Shown here: positions 14,918 through 24,236 of the stretch, one piece after another
How positions within the stretch are numbered: position 1 is the stretch's first letter
Layout: every line of letters begins with the position of its first letter
NCBI GenBank assembly: GCA_022827025.1
Contig: JAJDTT010000076.1
Location: forward strand, 1-60,329
Length of the DNA: 60,329 nucleotides
Direction: 5' to 3'
Source of the DNA: Acidobacteriota bacterium
Lineage (GTDB): Bacteria; Acidobacteriota; UBA6911; RPQK01; JAJDTT01
Notes under the pieces: generated by a model
Seen by the model: the letters and a program-made list of their open reading frames with translations, nothing else
Told to the model about the DNA's origin: nothing
Databases searched by the model: none
Program-made: the position numbers and the translations under genes

Positions 14918-17704
14918 ATGCCGTTGACCCTGCTGCTCGGGCTGTTCCTGGTTTTCACAGGCTCCGCGCTCATGGGAGCCGACAAGGACCCGGCCGCCAT
15001 CGTAAATTCCTTGGCCAATCTACGGTTCGATGAGTTGGGACATCCCCAGATTCAATCTGATTCGGTTCGTCCCGTGCGCAGCAGTCCCGATCGTCCGCAC
15101 CGGCTGCTCATCATCCCGGTCCAGTTCTCCGACCTCCGCTTCGAGCGCTTCCAGGGAGAACCCGACGCGGAGGAGAAGAACCGCCGTTACCTGCAGGAGC
15201 TGCTCTTCTCGGAGAATCTCCGGCAGCCTCGAACCAAGACCCTGAGCCACTACTACCATCACCAGTCGCGCGGGAGATACTCCGTGACCGGGACGGTCTT
15301 TTCCCTGGTCACCGTGGACAAACCGCTCTCTCACTATGGCCGTCCTTCCCGCCTCTCGGATGGGGAATGGCGGAACGACAATTCGCCCGAGAGCCTGGTG
15401 GAAGACGCCTTCCGCGCCGCCTACGCGGCCCGTCCCGACTTTCCCTGGGGGGACTTCGACATCTGGGACCCGACCGACTACGACGGCGACGGGATCTCGG
15501 AGGAACCGGACGGCTACATCGATCACTTCGTCCTGGTCTATGCCGGGAAGGGCCAGTCCTCGTGCCAGGGACTCTACAAGCTCTCGGAGAAATTCACCGC
15601 CAACGCGCCCGCCGGCCTGGTGAAACAGCTCACCCCCCGGGAGCGGGAGTGCGTCGACCGGATCTGGCCCCACCGTTACGCCCTGAGCAAGAACCTGGGC
15701 CGGGGGCCGGTGCTGGACGGAATCGTCAACGACCGGGGCGGGATTCGGGTTCGCGAGGGACTCTGGGTCTACGACTACAACATGCAGTCCGAGTACACCT
15801 CCGTCTCCACCTTCATCCACGAATTCGGCCATTCCCTGGGACTGCCGGACATCTACGCCCGCCGGACCAACAACTCCACCGCGGCCTGGGACGCCATGAG
15901 CAGCACGGCGGGAAGGTTTCCCCAGGAGCTGAGCGCGTGGTCCCGGATGATGCTGGGGTGGCTGGAACCCTGCGTGCTTCGCCCCCCGGAATTCGGGGGA
16001 GCCGGGAGCCGTTCGCTTCACCTCAAGACCATGAACGACTGGTCCGGTAAACCCGGTGGGAAACGGGCCCAGGGGCTCTGTGACGCCGTCATGGTGATCC
16101 TGCCCCCCAAAGTCCGGTCGTTGGACCTGGGGCCTCTGACCTCCCGCCAGCAGCGGCGGGCCGTCTACACGGGGCAGGGAAACGAGATGAACCGATACCT
16201 CTCCCGGACGTTCGACCTGACCGAAGTCCGGGAAGAGCCCATCCTGGAGTTCGACCTCTGGTTCGAGATCGAGGGAGACTACGACTACCTCTATGTGGAG
16301 GCTTCCACCGACGGGTTGAACTACCAGCGCCTTCTGCCCACCGACAAGGACTCGGCGGAGGACGCCCGGAGCATCATGCCCTCCCGCAAGGGTCATGACG
16401 GCGACGGCACCCTCCCCGGCTTCACCGGGCGCAGCGGCGACCTGGACGCCGACGGCAAGGTGGAATCGGCGCCCGGGTGCGATCCGTCCCGCCCCAAGCA
16501 GTTGGCCGAGGACCGGGTGGGGGGAGAGAAGGATCCGTGCGAGATCGGGCAATGGATCCGCGCCCGCTTCGACCTGTCGGCCTACCGGGGCAAGCAGGTC
16601 GAGATCCGTTTCCACTACTTCACCGACATGGCCGCGGTGGAGGCGGGGGCCCTCATCGACAACGTCAACCTGTCGGCCCTGGGGTTCTCGGAGGATTTTG
16701 AAGGTTCCAGCCTGACCGGTTGGGAGGTGGAAGGATTCAGCCTTTCGGGAGGCGTCCACAGGCTGCCGGTCCCCCACTTCTACGTGCTGGAGTACCGCGA
16801 CCCGTGGCAGGACTTCGAGACGTCCTTCAACTACGACAGCACCATGCGCCGCGAGTCGCAGGTCTTCTATCGGGATCCGGAGAGCGGCGAGTTCCGGGCG
16901 TTCGATGTCCGTTACCGGTCCGGGGTGGTGCTCTGGTACGCCAACGGGACGTTCCTCTGGAGCCAGAACGAGCCCTCCCGGCAGGGTCCCGGACAGGGTT
17001 TCCTGTTGGTCGTGGACTCCATTCCCCAGGAGAATCGATATCCGGCCGTGCCGGAGCGGTATTTCAAGCGGGAGAAGGACCGGAGCTACTACGAGTTCGA
17101 CGAGTCGGCCCAGGAGTGGCTCCGCCGGAACTACCTGGATGTCCTCTGTTTCCAGCGCCGTCCGGAGTACTTCCCCCCCGACCTGCCGGAGCAAGACCGG
17201 GAAGCATGCCGCCAGGGGGAGGACGGACCGCCCCTGGAACGCCTCCGGTTTCAGGACAAGAAGTTGATCTACGGATACACGCTCTACAACGAGTTGCTGC
17301 CGGGACCGGACCGGGAGCCTTACCGCGGAACCACCAACCTGGTCGACATTCGGCTACGAAAAAAACGTTTGACGTATCGGCTCTACGACCGGCTGTTGCG
17401 CTTCTATCACTCGGCGGACGCGCCTTTCGCCCTGGAGCCGTTCCGGGACGGAATCGTCCTCTATCGGGAGGACAAGGGGCAGATGGTCCCCTTCGACGGC
17501 GTCGACTTTCCGGCCCTCCACGAGTTCAGCGACTCCGATCCGGGACGCTACCTGAACCCGCACCTCCCCTTCGGCAGCGCCCGGGTTCCCACTGCGGGAT
17601 TTGGATTTCGACTCGTGAAGCCGGGTTCGGACGCTCCCCAGGGGGCGCGGGTGAAGGTGGAGATGAACTGGAGCCGTTCCGGCGGCACGTCGCCCGCCCA
17701 GTAG
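14918..17704 (+). CDS. Secreted M6-family (immune inhibitor A-like) metalloprotease
   Basis: The 928-residue zinc endopeptidase is made with a signal peptide (MPLTLLLGLFLVFTGSALMG). The catalytic motif HEFGHSLGLPD lies at 301-311: H301 and H305 bind zinc, E302 is the general base and D311 is the third ligand position. Preceding conserved stretches are SHYYHHQSRGRYSVTG and DYDGDGISEEPDGYIDHFVLVYAGKG. The C-terminal half has jelly-roll or MAM-like segments such as FDLSAYRGKQVEIRFHYFTD, typical of the immune inhibitor A architecture. GGAGG 5 bp upstream fixes the start; the longer frame to 14786 is unsupported. Its job would be extracellular protein degradation. Confidence 0.9.
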   Translation: MPLTLLLGLFLVFTGSALMGADKDPAAIVNSLANLRFDELGHPQIQSDSVRPVRSSPDRPHRLLIIPVQFSDLRFERFQGEPDAEEKNRRYLQELLFSENLRQPRTKTLSHYYHHQSRGRYSVTGTVFSLVTVDKPLSHYGRPSRLSDGEWRNDNSPESLVEDAFRAAYAARPDFPWGDFDIWDPTDYDGDGISEEPDGYIDHFVLVYAGKGQSSCQGLYKLSEKFTANAPAGLVKQLTPRERECVDRIWPHRYALSKNLGRGPVLDGIVNDRGGIRVREGLWVYDYNMQSEYTSVSTFIHEFGHSLGLPDIYARRTNNSTAAWDAMSSTAGRFPQELSAWSRMMLGWLEPCVLRPPEFGGAGSRSLHLKTMNDWSGKPGGKRAQGLCDAVMVILPPKVRSLDLGPLTSRQQRRAVYTGQGNEMNRYLSRTFDLTEVREEPILEFDLWFEIEGDYDYLYVEASTDGLNYQRLLPTDKDSAEDARSIMPSRKGHDGDGTLPGFTGRSGDLDADGKVESAPGCDPSRPKQLAEDRVGGEKDPCEIGQWIRARFDLSAYRGKQVEIRFHYFTDMAAVEAGALIDNVNLSALGFSEDFEGSSLTGWEVEGFSLSGGVHRLPVPHFYVLEYRDPWQDFETSFNYDSTMRRESQVFYRDPESGEFRAFDVRYRSGVVLWYANGTFLWSQNEPSRQGPGQGFLLVVDSIPQENRYPAVPERYFKREKDRSYYEFDESAQEWLRRNYLDVLCFQRRPEYFPPDLPEQDREACRQGEDGPPLERLRFQDKKLIYGYTLYNELLPGPDREPYRGTTNLVDIRLRKKRLTYRLYDRLLRFYHSADAPFALEPFRDGIVLYREDKGQMVPFDGVDFPALHEFSDSDPGRYLNPHLPFGSARVPTAGFGFRLVKPGSDAPQGARVKVEMNWSRSGGTSPAQ

Positions 17705-18142
17705 CCGGGAGTGGAAACTTCTTCTGAGAAACAAAAATTACGTCAACTTCCAGACGGACTCGTCCCTGCTGGGAGGGGGGACTTTCAGTCCCCCTTTCGC
17801 CCCCCGAGTCGGCACCCGAAAGATGTCGCTCCTGCGTCACCGAACCTGCCGAACCCGCCCACCGTAGGGGCGCCCCTTGCGGGCGCCCTCTTTCGTTCCA
17901 AACGTGACACGACCCATGGCCAGGGACAGTCGACCGCGCGGGGATAGGAAAACCGCCGCTCCCGGAACACCCCTGTTCCTCGCGGGATTTCGCCCGCCTG
18001 CGGCCGGTGGGGGAGCTTCTTCTCGGAAACCGGACGCGGCACCGCCGCGTGAGCCCGACGCCGGAAAAGCTCGAAGGGCTTATGGAAGAAAGACGTGCGG
18101 CCCTCGCGAAGCGAGTTTCTTCGGTGCTTGGGGATGGCCGAC
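17705..18142. other. Intergenic region with repeat debris
   Basis: I see no convincing gene here. The region contains one REP-like copy (17864-17897), two loosely similar CTTCTTCT(G/C)(A/G)GAAAC segments near 17720 and 18015, and a small hairpin CTCGC-GAA-GCGAG near 18103-18115. The hairpin could end transcription of the small minus-strand gene next to it. Confidence 0.4.
17864..17897. repeat. REP-like repeat copy
   Basis: GTAGGGGCGCCCCTTGCGGG continues into CGCCCTCTTTCG, the half-element of the dispersed palindromic family. It is followed by CGTTC, as in the flank near 49860. It lies downstream of the M6 protease gene. Confidence 0.6.
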
Positions 18143-18331
18143 TCATGCGCTCCGTACTCTCTCTGGCCGGAATCGCTTCGGCGGCTGGCGGACGTATTTT
18201 CGCCCGGAAGCTGTCTGTCTAGCCTGGATGTCCTTGAAGATGGCATCGACGTTGTAGTCGAACCGGGCAGCGTGTCGATCTCGTGCGGCCCTGACTTCAG
18301 CGATGATCGGGTCAGTCTGCGGCGTCCGCAT
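18143..18331 (-). CDS. Small conserved protein, antitoxin-like, orphan
   Basis: The 62-residue protein reads DPIIAEVRAARDRHAARFDYNVDAIFKDI followed by a polar tail with SGRKYVR and PPKR. This matches a very common family of small hypothetical proteins (DPIVxEVRxxRxxxAxxFxYDxxAI) often found beside toxin-antitoxin genes. GGAG 7 bp before the ATG supports translation. No toxin gene is adjacent on either side, so its partner, if any, is missing. The identification is from memory of the family pattern. Confidence 0.7.
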   Translation of the reverse strand: MRTPQTDPIIAEVRAARDRHAARFDYNVDAIFKDIQARQTASGRKYVRQPPKRFRPERVRSA

Positions 18332-18485
18332 GGCCAGACTCCATTAGTTCGTTGGGCGTACATATGGTTTCAAAGAAAAGATAGCAAAAGACTTACACAA
18401 AACCGAGAGCTTGAAACATGGGGTCGAAAATGCGGCCCTACAGATCAGCCGTTACGGGTGCTTCGGGCCTTGCGCGGACCCCGCT

Positions 18486-19652
18486 TCAGTCGGCGCAGGG
18501 AATCAGCAGCTTCTGGCCGGGGCGGATCACGGTGCTGTTCAGGCCGTTGTAGAGCATGATCTGGTTGGGCCCTTCCACTCCGCAATCCTTGAAGCGACTG
18601 GAGATTCTGAAGAGGGTGTCGCCTCTCCGGACCCGGTACTCGATGGACTGTCCCGGGGCCGGATAGGCGTTGGCCACGAAGCCGTGGAATTCCTCGCGGA
18701 GCGGGTGTTTCTCGAGGCGCTCCCGGCAGGTCTCCTGGAAGATCCGGGGAATGGTCACCTCCTCACCCTCCTTGAACCAGACCCGGATGCTGTTCCTCGG
18801 ATTCAGGTTGCCCAGGTTCCAATGGTCGGTGTCCAGCAGCAGACCCAACTCCAGGTGGTGCAGGCTGCGGTCCAGCGGGATCGTCACCGTTCTCGGATCC
18901 AGCCGGGGAATGTCGAGTCCGAATCGTTCGGGAGCCATTCCCATGGCCGTGGCGGCCAGGACTCGCGGGACGTAGCGGCGGGTCTCGCGCGGGAGCCGGC
19001 TGGCGATTCTGCGAAACGCATTCGGGTTGGAGCTGTAGCGGGCAAACTTGTGGCCGGGTCCGTAGTTGTAGTCCACCAGCACCAGCTCCAGGTTCCAGGA
19101 GAAGGCCTTCACCAGATCGCGAAGGTACTCCAACTGCTTCTGCGTGGATTTGACGACATCGAAATAGTCTCCTCCCTTCAGACCGTATCGCCGGCCCGCC
19201 CACTGCATCTGCCAGATGCCCTTGGCGTTGGCGTAGGAGACGCTGTAGTTGCGGTAGAGGCTCTCCTGCAATCCCAGTCCGTACCCGAACTCCAACGGGA
19301 TGCCCGCCTGCCGGTACAAAGGCCGAATGATGGGCTCCAGGAACTGAAACCGGTTGGTGGCGCCCAGGAATGAGGACCGGCCGTCGGTGAGCCAGTAGAG
19401 GATCTCCCGTTTGACGTCGGTCCGGTCCTTGATGTGTTGGAACAGGTCGTCCACCATGCCGTAACGTCGGCTGCCCGCTTCTTCCGGAACCACCCGATAG
19501 GAATCGGCAGCGGCTCCCGGACCGGGAAGGGATCCCCCCGACAACCCGCCGGCAAGGCCTTGAGCCCCGGTCCCGCAGGGTCCCGCCACCACGCCCGCGG
19601 CTGTCGCGCCGCATGCGTATCGGAGCAGGGAACGTCTCGTCAGTTCGTCCAT
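18486..19652 (-). CDS. Lytic transglycosylase (MltD-like) with LysM domain, Tat-type signal
   Basis: The 388-residue enzyme cleaves peptidoglycan non-hydrolytically. The N-terminus MDELTRRSLLRYACG carries a twin-arginine-like motif before a hydrophobic stretch. The SLT-type domain has the catalytic Glu in LGLQESLYRN (E130), followed by SYANAKGIWQMQ (139-150), the DYNYGPGHKFAR segment and TRRYVPRVLAA, all in family order. A single LysM repeat (about 338-386) begins YRVRRGDTLFRISSRF and ends IRPGQKLLIP. The gene begins 19 bp after the E2 stop codon of the 2-oxoacid dehydrogenase operon, so it is probably on the same transcript. The functional link to that operon is unclear. Confidence 0.88.
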   Translation of the reverse strand: MDELTRRSLLRYACGATAAGVVAGPCGTGAQGLAGGLSGGSLPGPGAAADSYRVVPEEAGSRRYGMVDDLFQHIKDRTDVKREILYWLTDGRSSFLGATNRFQFLEPIIRPLYRQAGIPLEFGYGLGLQESLYRNYSVSYANAKGIWQMQWAGRRYGLKGGDYFDVVKSTQKQLEYLRDLVKAFSWNLELVLVDYNYGPGHKFARYSSNPNAFRRIASRLPRETRRYVPRVLAATAMGMAPERFGLDIPRLDPRTVTIPLDRSLHHLELGLLLDTDHWNLGNLNPRNSIRVWFKEGEEVTIPRIFQETCRERLEKHPLREEFHGFVANAYPAPGQSIEYRVRRGDTLFRISSRFKDCGVEGPNQIMLYNGLNSTVIRPGQKLLIPCAD

Positions 19653-19671
19653 TGGGCGATGAAGCTCCGGG

Positions 19672-20847
19672 TCAGAGACCGGTCTCGGGGGATTCCAGAC
19701 GGGCGATCACGTCTTGCAGAAACCGGGCGCCGACGGCGCCGTCCACGACTCGGTGGTCCTGGGACAGGCTCAGGTGCATGATCTCCCGAATCACTATCCG
19801 GCCCGAGCGCACCACCGGCCGGGGTGCGATCTTGTGGACGCCCAGGATGGCCACTTCGGGATAGTTGACGATGGGCGTGGCGACGATGCCTCCCAGGGCG
19901 CCCAGGCTGGTGACGGTGAAGGTGCTTCCCTGCAGGTGCTCCAGCTTCAGGTTCCCCTCACGGGCCAGCCGCGAAACCTGGGAGATCTCCCGGGCCAGTT
20001 CCAGCAGGCTCTTTTGGTCCACGTTCTTGATCACCGGAACCATGAGCCCTTCTTCCGTCTGGGTGGCGACGCCGATGTTGTAGTACTTACGGAGTTCGAT
20101 CTCTCCCGCATCCAGGTCCAGACGGGCGTTGAGATCGGGGTGCCGTTTCAGCTCGTGGGCCAACGCCTTCAGGATGTAGGGGAGATAGGTGAGACGGACT
20201 CCCTGATATTCCGCGCTGCCTTGCGCCCTTTGGCGCATCCGGACCAACTCGGTCACGTCCACCTCTTCCACATAGGTGAAATGGGGGGCTTGGTTGGAGG
20301 CCTGGAGCATGTGGTCGCCGATCCGGCGCCGGATGCCGCGGTAGGGAATCCGTTCGGTGGGTCCGGCTGCGGCCGGCGCGGCCGGGGAGACCGGGGCAGG
20401 CGTCTGGGCCCGGTTCAGGTCGTTCTTCGTGATCCGTCCGCCCGGACCGGTGCCCTTGACCTTTTCCAGGTCGATCTTCATCTGTTTCGCCAGGCGCCGG
20501 ATGGCCGGGGTCGCCAGGACCCGCACCGTTGTACGCCGCCGCCGGATCGGCGGCCTGTGAGCGGGTGTATGGGGCGCCGTGCGGACCGGCTTGGCTTCGG
20601 CCTCGTCTTTGCCGGTATCGATCACCACGAGTACGGACCCGACCTGGACGGTGTCTCCTTCATTGCCTCCATGTTCCACGACGCGGCCCTTGACGGGAGA
20701 CGGGATCTCGACGGTGGCCTTGTCCGTCATGACCTCCACCATGGGCTGATCCTCTTCGACCTCGTCTCCTACCGGAACCAGCCAGCGAACGACCTCGCCT
20801 TCCACGATGCCTTCGCCTATATCGGGGAGCCTGAATCGGTACGGCAT
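19672..20847 (-). CDS. Dihydrolipoamide acyltransferase (E2) of a 2-oxoacid dehydrogenase complex
   Basis: The E2 core moves the acyl group from E1 to coenzyme A. The 391-residue protein has one lipoyl domain (1-78) with the lipoylated lysine K43 in MTDKATVEIPS. A basic Pro-rich linker comes next, then a peripheral subunit-binding domain (about 109-145, VLATPAIRRLAKQMKIDLEKV), then the catalytic domain ending in DHRVVDG with the active-site His365. One lipoyl domain and the neighbouring E1 sequences favour the branched-chain oxoacid type. The start lies 10 bp after the E1 beta stop. No E3 (lipoamide dehydrogenase) gene is present in the window. Confidence 0.93.
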   Translation of the reverse strand: MPYRFRLPDIGEGIVEGEVVRWLVPVGDEVEEDQPMVEVMTDKATVEIPSPVKGRVVEHGGNEGDTVQVGSVLVVIDTGKDEAEAKPVRTAPHTPAHRPPIRRRRTTVRVLATPAIRRLAKQMKIDLEKVKGTGPGGRITKNDLNRAQTPAPVSPAAPAAAGPTERIPYRGIRRRIGDHMLQASNQAPHFTYVEEVDVTELVRMRQRAQGSAEYQGVRLTYLPYILKALAHELKRHPDLNARLDLDAGEIELRKYYNIGVATQTEEGLMVPVIKNVDQKSLLELAREISQVSRLAREGNLKLEHLQGSTFTVTSLGALGGIVATPIVNYPEVAILGVHKIAPRPVVRSGRIVIREIMHLSLSQDHRVVDGAVGARFLQDVIARLESPETGL

Positions 20848-20857
20848 GGGACTCTGC

Positions 20858-21835
20858 TCAGAATTCGACGATCTCGCGCAATCCATCCCGGATTCTTTCG
20901 ATTCCAGGCAGGTATTCTTCTTCGTGAGCGTAAGGGAAGGGGGTGTCGAAACCGGTGATCCGGGTCACGGGGGCCTGCAGGTGCAGGAGCGCCTTCTCCG
21001 CCACGGTCGCCGCCAGTTCCGCGCCGAACCCGCAGGTCCTGGGGGCCTCGTGGACGATCACCAGGCGGCCCGTCTTCTGGACCGAACTCAAGACCGTGTC
21101 GACGTCGAATGGCATCAAGGTCCTCAGGTCCACCACTTCGCAGGAGATCCCCTCTTCCTCCTCCGACCCTTTCGCCGCGTCCAGGCAGTTGTGAAGCATG
21201 GCGCCGTAGGCGACGACGGTCACGTCCAGACCCTCCCGAACCACCTTGGCTCGACCCAGCTCCACACTGTAGTCGCCGTCCGGAACTTCGCCTTTGGCAG
21301 CCCGGTAGACCCGCTTCGGTTCCAGGAAGATGACCGGGTTGTCATCCCGGATCGCCGAAATCAGAAGGCCCTTGGCATCGTACGGAGTCGCCGGCACCAC
21401 CACCTTGAGCCCCGGAGTATGGACGAAATAGGCTTCCGGACTCTGGGAGTGGTAGTGCCCTCCCCGGATGCCACCGCCATAGGGCGTTCGAATCACCATG
21501 GGACACGTGTATTGACCGCCGGAACGGTACCGCATCTTGGCCAGCTCGTTGACGATCTGATCGAAGGCGGGATAGATGAAGTCGGCGAACTGAACCTCGG
21601 GAACGGGCCGAAACCCGTACATGGCCATGCCGATGGCGGTTCCGATGATGCCCGACTCGGCCAGGGGCGTGTCGAATACCCGGTGGTCTCCAAACTCTTC
21701 CTGGAGGCCCTTGGTAGCGCGGAAGACCCCGCCGAAATGCCCCACGTCCTCACCCAGGACCACCACGGCGGGATCGCGCCGCATCTCGGTGCGCAGACCG
21801 TCGTTGACTGCCTGGATGATGTTCCGAATCGGCAT
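20858..21835 (-). CDS. 2-oxoisovalerate-type dehydrogenase E1 component, beta subunit
   Basis: This 325-residue thiamine-dependent E1 beta subunit has GEDVGHFGGVFRAT, FDTPLAESGIIGTAIGMA and the loop HYHSQSPEAYFVHTPGLKVV that contacts the E2. The segment LEPKRVYRAAKGEVP is typical of branched-chain oxoacid dehydrogenases. The C-terminal transketolase domain contains VVDLRTLMPFD and HEAPRTCGFGAE. It sits 21 bp downstream of E1 alpha. The complex would oxidise the 2-oxoacids of Val, Leu and Ile to acyl-CoAs. Electrons from later acyl-CoA steps could reach the ETF encoded at 3-5 kb. Confidence 0.92.
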   Translation of the reverse strand: MPIRNIIQAVNDGLRTEMRRDPAVVVLGEDVGHFGGVFRATKGLQEEFGDHRVFDTPLAESGIIGTAIGMAMYGFRPVPEVQFADFIYPAFDQIVNELAKMRYRSGGQYTCPMVIRTPYGGGIRGGHYHSQSPEAYFVHTPGLKVVVPATPYDAKGLLISAIRDDNPVIFLEPKRVYRAAKGEVPDGDYSVELGRAKVVREGLDVTVVAYGAMLHNCLDAAKGSEEEEGISCEVVDLRTLMPFDVDTVLSSVQKTGRLVIVHEAPRTCGFGAELAATVAEKALLHLQAPVTRITGFDTPFPYAHEEEYLPGIERIRDGLREIVEF

Positions 21836-21856
21836 CTGGCTTCCGCGAAAAGTGGG

Positions 21857-22957
21857 TCAGGTCCCCTGCTCGACGGTCTGAAACTCCTCCGGCGTGCAGA
21901 CCGACTCCATTTGCTCACGGAGATGCCACGGCATCTCGTCGTAGACGTCCTCGAAGACGGTGTCGAGAGACGGCGGTCCGGATCGGAAGGCCTCATCCAG
22001 GCTGTTGCGGATCGTCGCTCGCACCTCGTCCTCCAATGCCTGCTCCTTGTCGTCGTCCCAATGTCCCTGACGGGTCAGGTACAAGCGGAACCGCAGGATC
22101 GGATCTCGTTCTATCCAGGGCTCGACCTCGGCGTCGTCCCGATAGGAATTGGGGTCGTCGGAGGTGGAGTGGCCTCCCCGGCGGTAGGTCACCGCCTCGA
22201 TAAGGGTCGGACCTTCGCCCCTTCTCGCCTTCGCCACCGCCTTGGAGGTGACGTCGTAGACGGCAAAGATATCGTTTCCGTCGACACGGACGCCTTCGAT
22301 ACCGTAAGCGGTCGCCTTGACCGCCATATTCCGTGAGGCCGTCTGGGACTCTACCGGAACGGAAATCGCCCACTGGTTGTTCCGGCAGAAGAGGATGGTC
22401 GGAGTCTTGAAGACTCCCGCGAAGTTGGTGGCGACGTGGAAATCGCCTTGGGAGGTGGCGCCATCGCCGAAGTAGACCAGCGCCACGTCGTCATTGCCCG
22501 CGAGACGGGCACCCAGAGCCAGACCGATGGCATGGGGAATCTGGCTCCCCACAGGGCTCGAAATCGAGGTCACCCTCAAGTCGTGGTTGGCGTAGTGGTT
22601 CGGCATCTGCCGGCCCTTGGTCAAGTCGCGGGAATTTCCGAAGAACTGGCTGAAAAGGTCGATCAGGGGAAACCCCTTGACCAGGGCGGCGCCCAGCTCC
22701 CGGTAGCAGGGGACGACCCAGTCCCGCGGTTCCAGGGCGAACGCGCTTCCGATGATGGCCGCTTCCTCCCCTTGAGACCCGACGTAGAATCCGAGCCGGC
22801 CCTGTCTCTGAAGCCGGATCATCTGGTCGTCGACCCTCCGGTTCAGGCACATCAACCGGTAGAGATGGAGTTGCTGATCCAGTGCCAGGGACGGAATTCG
22901 GGCACCGGATTGCACGTTCCCGCCGGGGGAAAGGATTGAGTACATGGTGCCTAGCAT
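21857..22957 (-). CDS. 2-oxoisovalerate-type dehydrogenase E1 component, alpha subunit
   Basis: This 366-residue E1 alpha subunit has the thiamine diphosphate motif GDGATSQGDFHVATNFAGVFKTPTILFCRNN. Upstream, GRQMPNHYANHDLRVTSISSPVGSQIPHAIG is the branched-chain type version of the substrate channel region. The phosphorylation-loop region reads YRRGGHSTSDDPNSYR. It is the first gene of the operon. A strong sigma-70-like promoter sits right before it. ATG 22957 would leave almost no leader; ATG 22945 (MYSILSP) is the alternative start. Substrate preference is inferred from sequence only. Confidence 0.92.
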   Translation of the reverse strand: MLGTMYSILSPGGNVQSGARIPSLALDQQLHLYRLMCLNRRVDDQMIRLQRQGRLGFYVGSQGEEAAIIGSAFALEPRDWVVPCYRELGAALVKGFPLIDLFSQFFGNSRDLTKGRQMPNHYANHDLRVTSISSPVGSQIPHAIGLALGARLAGNDDVALVYFGDGATSQGDFHVATNFAGVFKTPTILFCRNNQWAISVPVESQTASRNMAVKATAYGIEGVRVDGNDIFAVYDVTSKAVAKARRGEGPTLIEAVTYRRGGHSTSDDPNSYRDDAEVEPWIERDPILRFRLYLTRQGHWDDDKEQALEDEVRATIRNSLDEAFRSGPPSLDTVFEDVYDEMPWHLREQMESVCTPEEFQTVEQGT

Positions 22958-22966
22958 GCGTCCCGG

Positions 22967-22995
22967 ATTATAACTGCCGCTCTGGAGCAGGACAA
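22967..22995 (-). promoter_or_regulatory. Sigma-70-type promoter of the 2-oxoacid dehydrogenase operon
   Basis: On the minus strand, TTGTCC (22990-22995) is followed by exactly 17 bp and a perfect TATAAT (22967-22972). The TATAAT ends 9 bp before the ATG at 22957. This is the best-formed promoter I found upstream of a minus-strand gene. Confidence 0.7.
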
Positions 22996-23038
22996 GAATA
23001 TGCGGCGCCTGCCACGCGGCGGGATGCGGACTCCCTGG

Positions 23039-24049
23039 TCACGGTTTCGTTGCTCGATAGCTCTCGAATTGAGCCGCCATCCGGGACCGGGAAAGGTGTC
23101 CGGAGTGCACCAGAATCCGGTAGAGAAAGAGAGCCGACCCGCCCGGGTCCAGGGAGACGTTCAGAGGCGGGGAACCCTTCTGGAAATCCTTTTTTCCGAA
23201 CGGGTTGGCGGAAAATAGCCCGTAGCCCCGGGCGTGCCAGAAGGTGGGATATTCGATACTCTCGGGGTGGTTCAGGATAGCCAGAGTCAGTTCCTCTCCC
23301 TGGACCGATCCGCGCAACGCGACCCATGAAGACTTCTTGCCCCAGACCACCTTCGACAGCTCCAACCCCTGGGCGTTCAGGTAACGGCCGGTCCGGTCTT
23401 CCCGCAGGTTGGGAGCGACGCGGATGGCCATCATCCCCTCCTTGGTATCGTTGAACGTCACCGCTTTCTCCTGGGCCGTCAGCTTGAACCTCAAGTCCAG
23501 GGTCCGCCACCCGGAGCCCGCCTCGATGGTGATCCGGGAGTCCTGTTTCAGCAGCACTTCGCCGGAAGGCGTGATCCAATCCGACGTGGTTTCCATGACT
23601 CCCTTCTGTCCGTCTTCCATCCGGGAAAAGCCGGTGTGGCGGATCCGGCCGCTGCCGGGCTTGTTTCGTCCACCGGGCAACTTGGACCAGAAATCCACAC
23701 CGTTGACGTTCCCATAGGTGAACGAGATTCCCTCGTGATGCCAATGGTCGCTGTGCTCGTCGGGTATCCCGAATTCCATGGGATACGCGCGCAGGAGCCG
23801 GTGGCCCTTGGGGCTGAACAGGGGATGGAAGATCGGCTTGTGAAACCCGATGCCGTACTGGTAGGAGGCGAAAAGGTCCTTCCCGACATAGATGTCCACC
23901 CGAGCCGCGTCGGTCTTGACCAGCCGGACCGCATGGTGGGACTCCCCGAAGGCGGGAAGAGTCAGACAGAAGACCAGGAGCGCCACCACCGCGATGCCGG
24001 GGCGGCGGAGGAACGGATGCGTCGGGGCGGAATGGCGAAGAAGCTTCAT
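23039..24049 (-). CDS. Secreted DUF6807 (PmoA-like) family protein
   Basis: The 336-residue protein has an N-terminal signal segment (PGIAVVALLVFCLTLPAFGE). The DUF6807 pattern follows: PIFHPLFSPKGHRLLRAYPM, then the histidine-rich DEHSDHWHHEGISFTYGNVNGVDFW. Database entries call these PmoA proteins, but that name does not indicate methane oxidation. The fold resembles galactose-mutarotase-like sandwiches, and the His cluster may bind metal or sugar. ATG 24049 is preferred because the signal peptide follows it; the longer frame to 24148 is not needed. The function is unknown. It is divergent from the amidohydrolase gene. Confidence 0.8.
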   Translation of the reverse strand: MKLLRHSAPTHPFLRRPGIAVVALLVFCLTLPAFGESHHAVRLVKTDAARVDIYVGKDLFASYQYGIGFHKPIFHPLFSPKGHRLLRAYPMEFGIPDEHSDHWHHEGISFTYGNVNGVDFWSKLPGGRNKPGSGRIRHTGFSRMEDGQKGVMETTSDWITPSGEVLLKQDSRITIEAGSGWRTLDLRFKLTAQEKAVTFNDTKEGMMAIRVAPNLREDRTGRYLNAQGLELSKVVWGKKSSWVALRGSVQGEELTLAILNHPESIEYPTFWHARGYGLFSANPFGKKDFQKGSPPLNVSLDPGGSALFLYRILVHSGHLSRSRMAAQFESYRATKP

Positions 24050-24236
24050 GGGACCTGCAGTGCCTCCTGCGGATGAGATGGAAATTGCCGGAATCCGGGC
24101 CATCATAACAGTCCGTGGAACCCGTTGGCGGCGACCTGCTGGGGCCATAGATCGAGGCTGCGCTCCGATCCTGGAAGTCGCTCCGGGAACAGGTTACCCT
24201 GCTCTGACGAAAATCCAGGATGTCAGGAGGTGACGT

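Noticed and set aside
13051-15033. A 660-codon plus-strand frame
   Set aside because: It is antisense to the secreted toroid-like gene, which has a proper start and signal peptide.
15020-17194. A 724-codon minus-strand frame
   Set aside because: It is antisense to the M6 protease, which has HEFGHSLGLPD and a signal peptide on the plus strand.
23039-24049. PmoA as evidence of methane oxidation
   Set aside because: The protein is a soluble secreted DUF6807 member with no relation to the membrane methane monooxygenase; the name is an annotation artefact.
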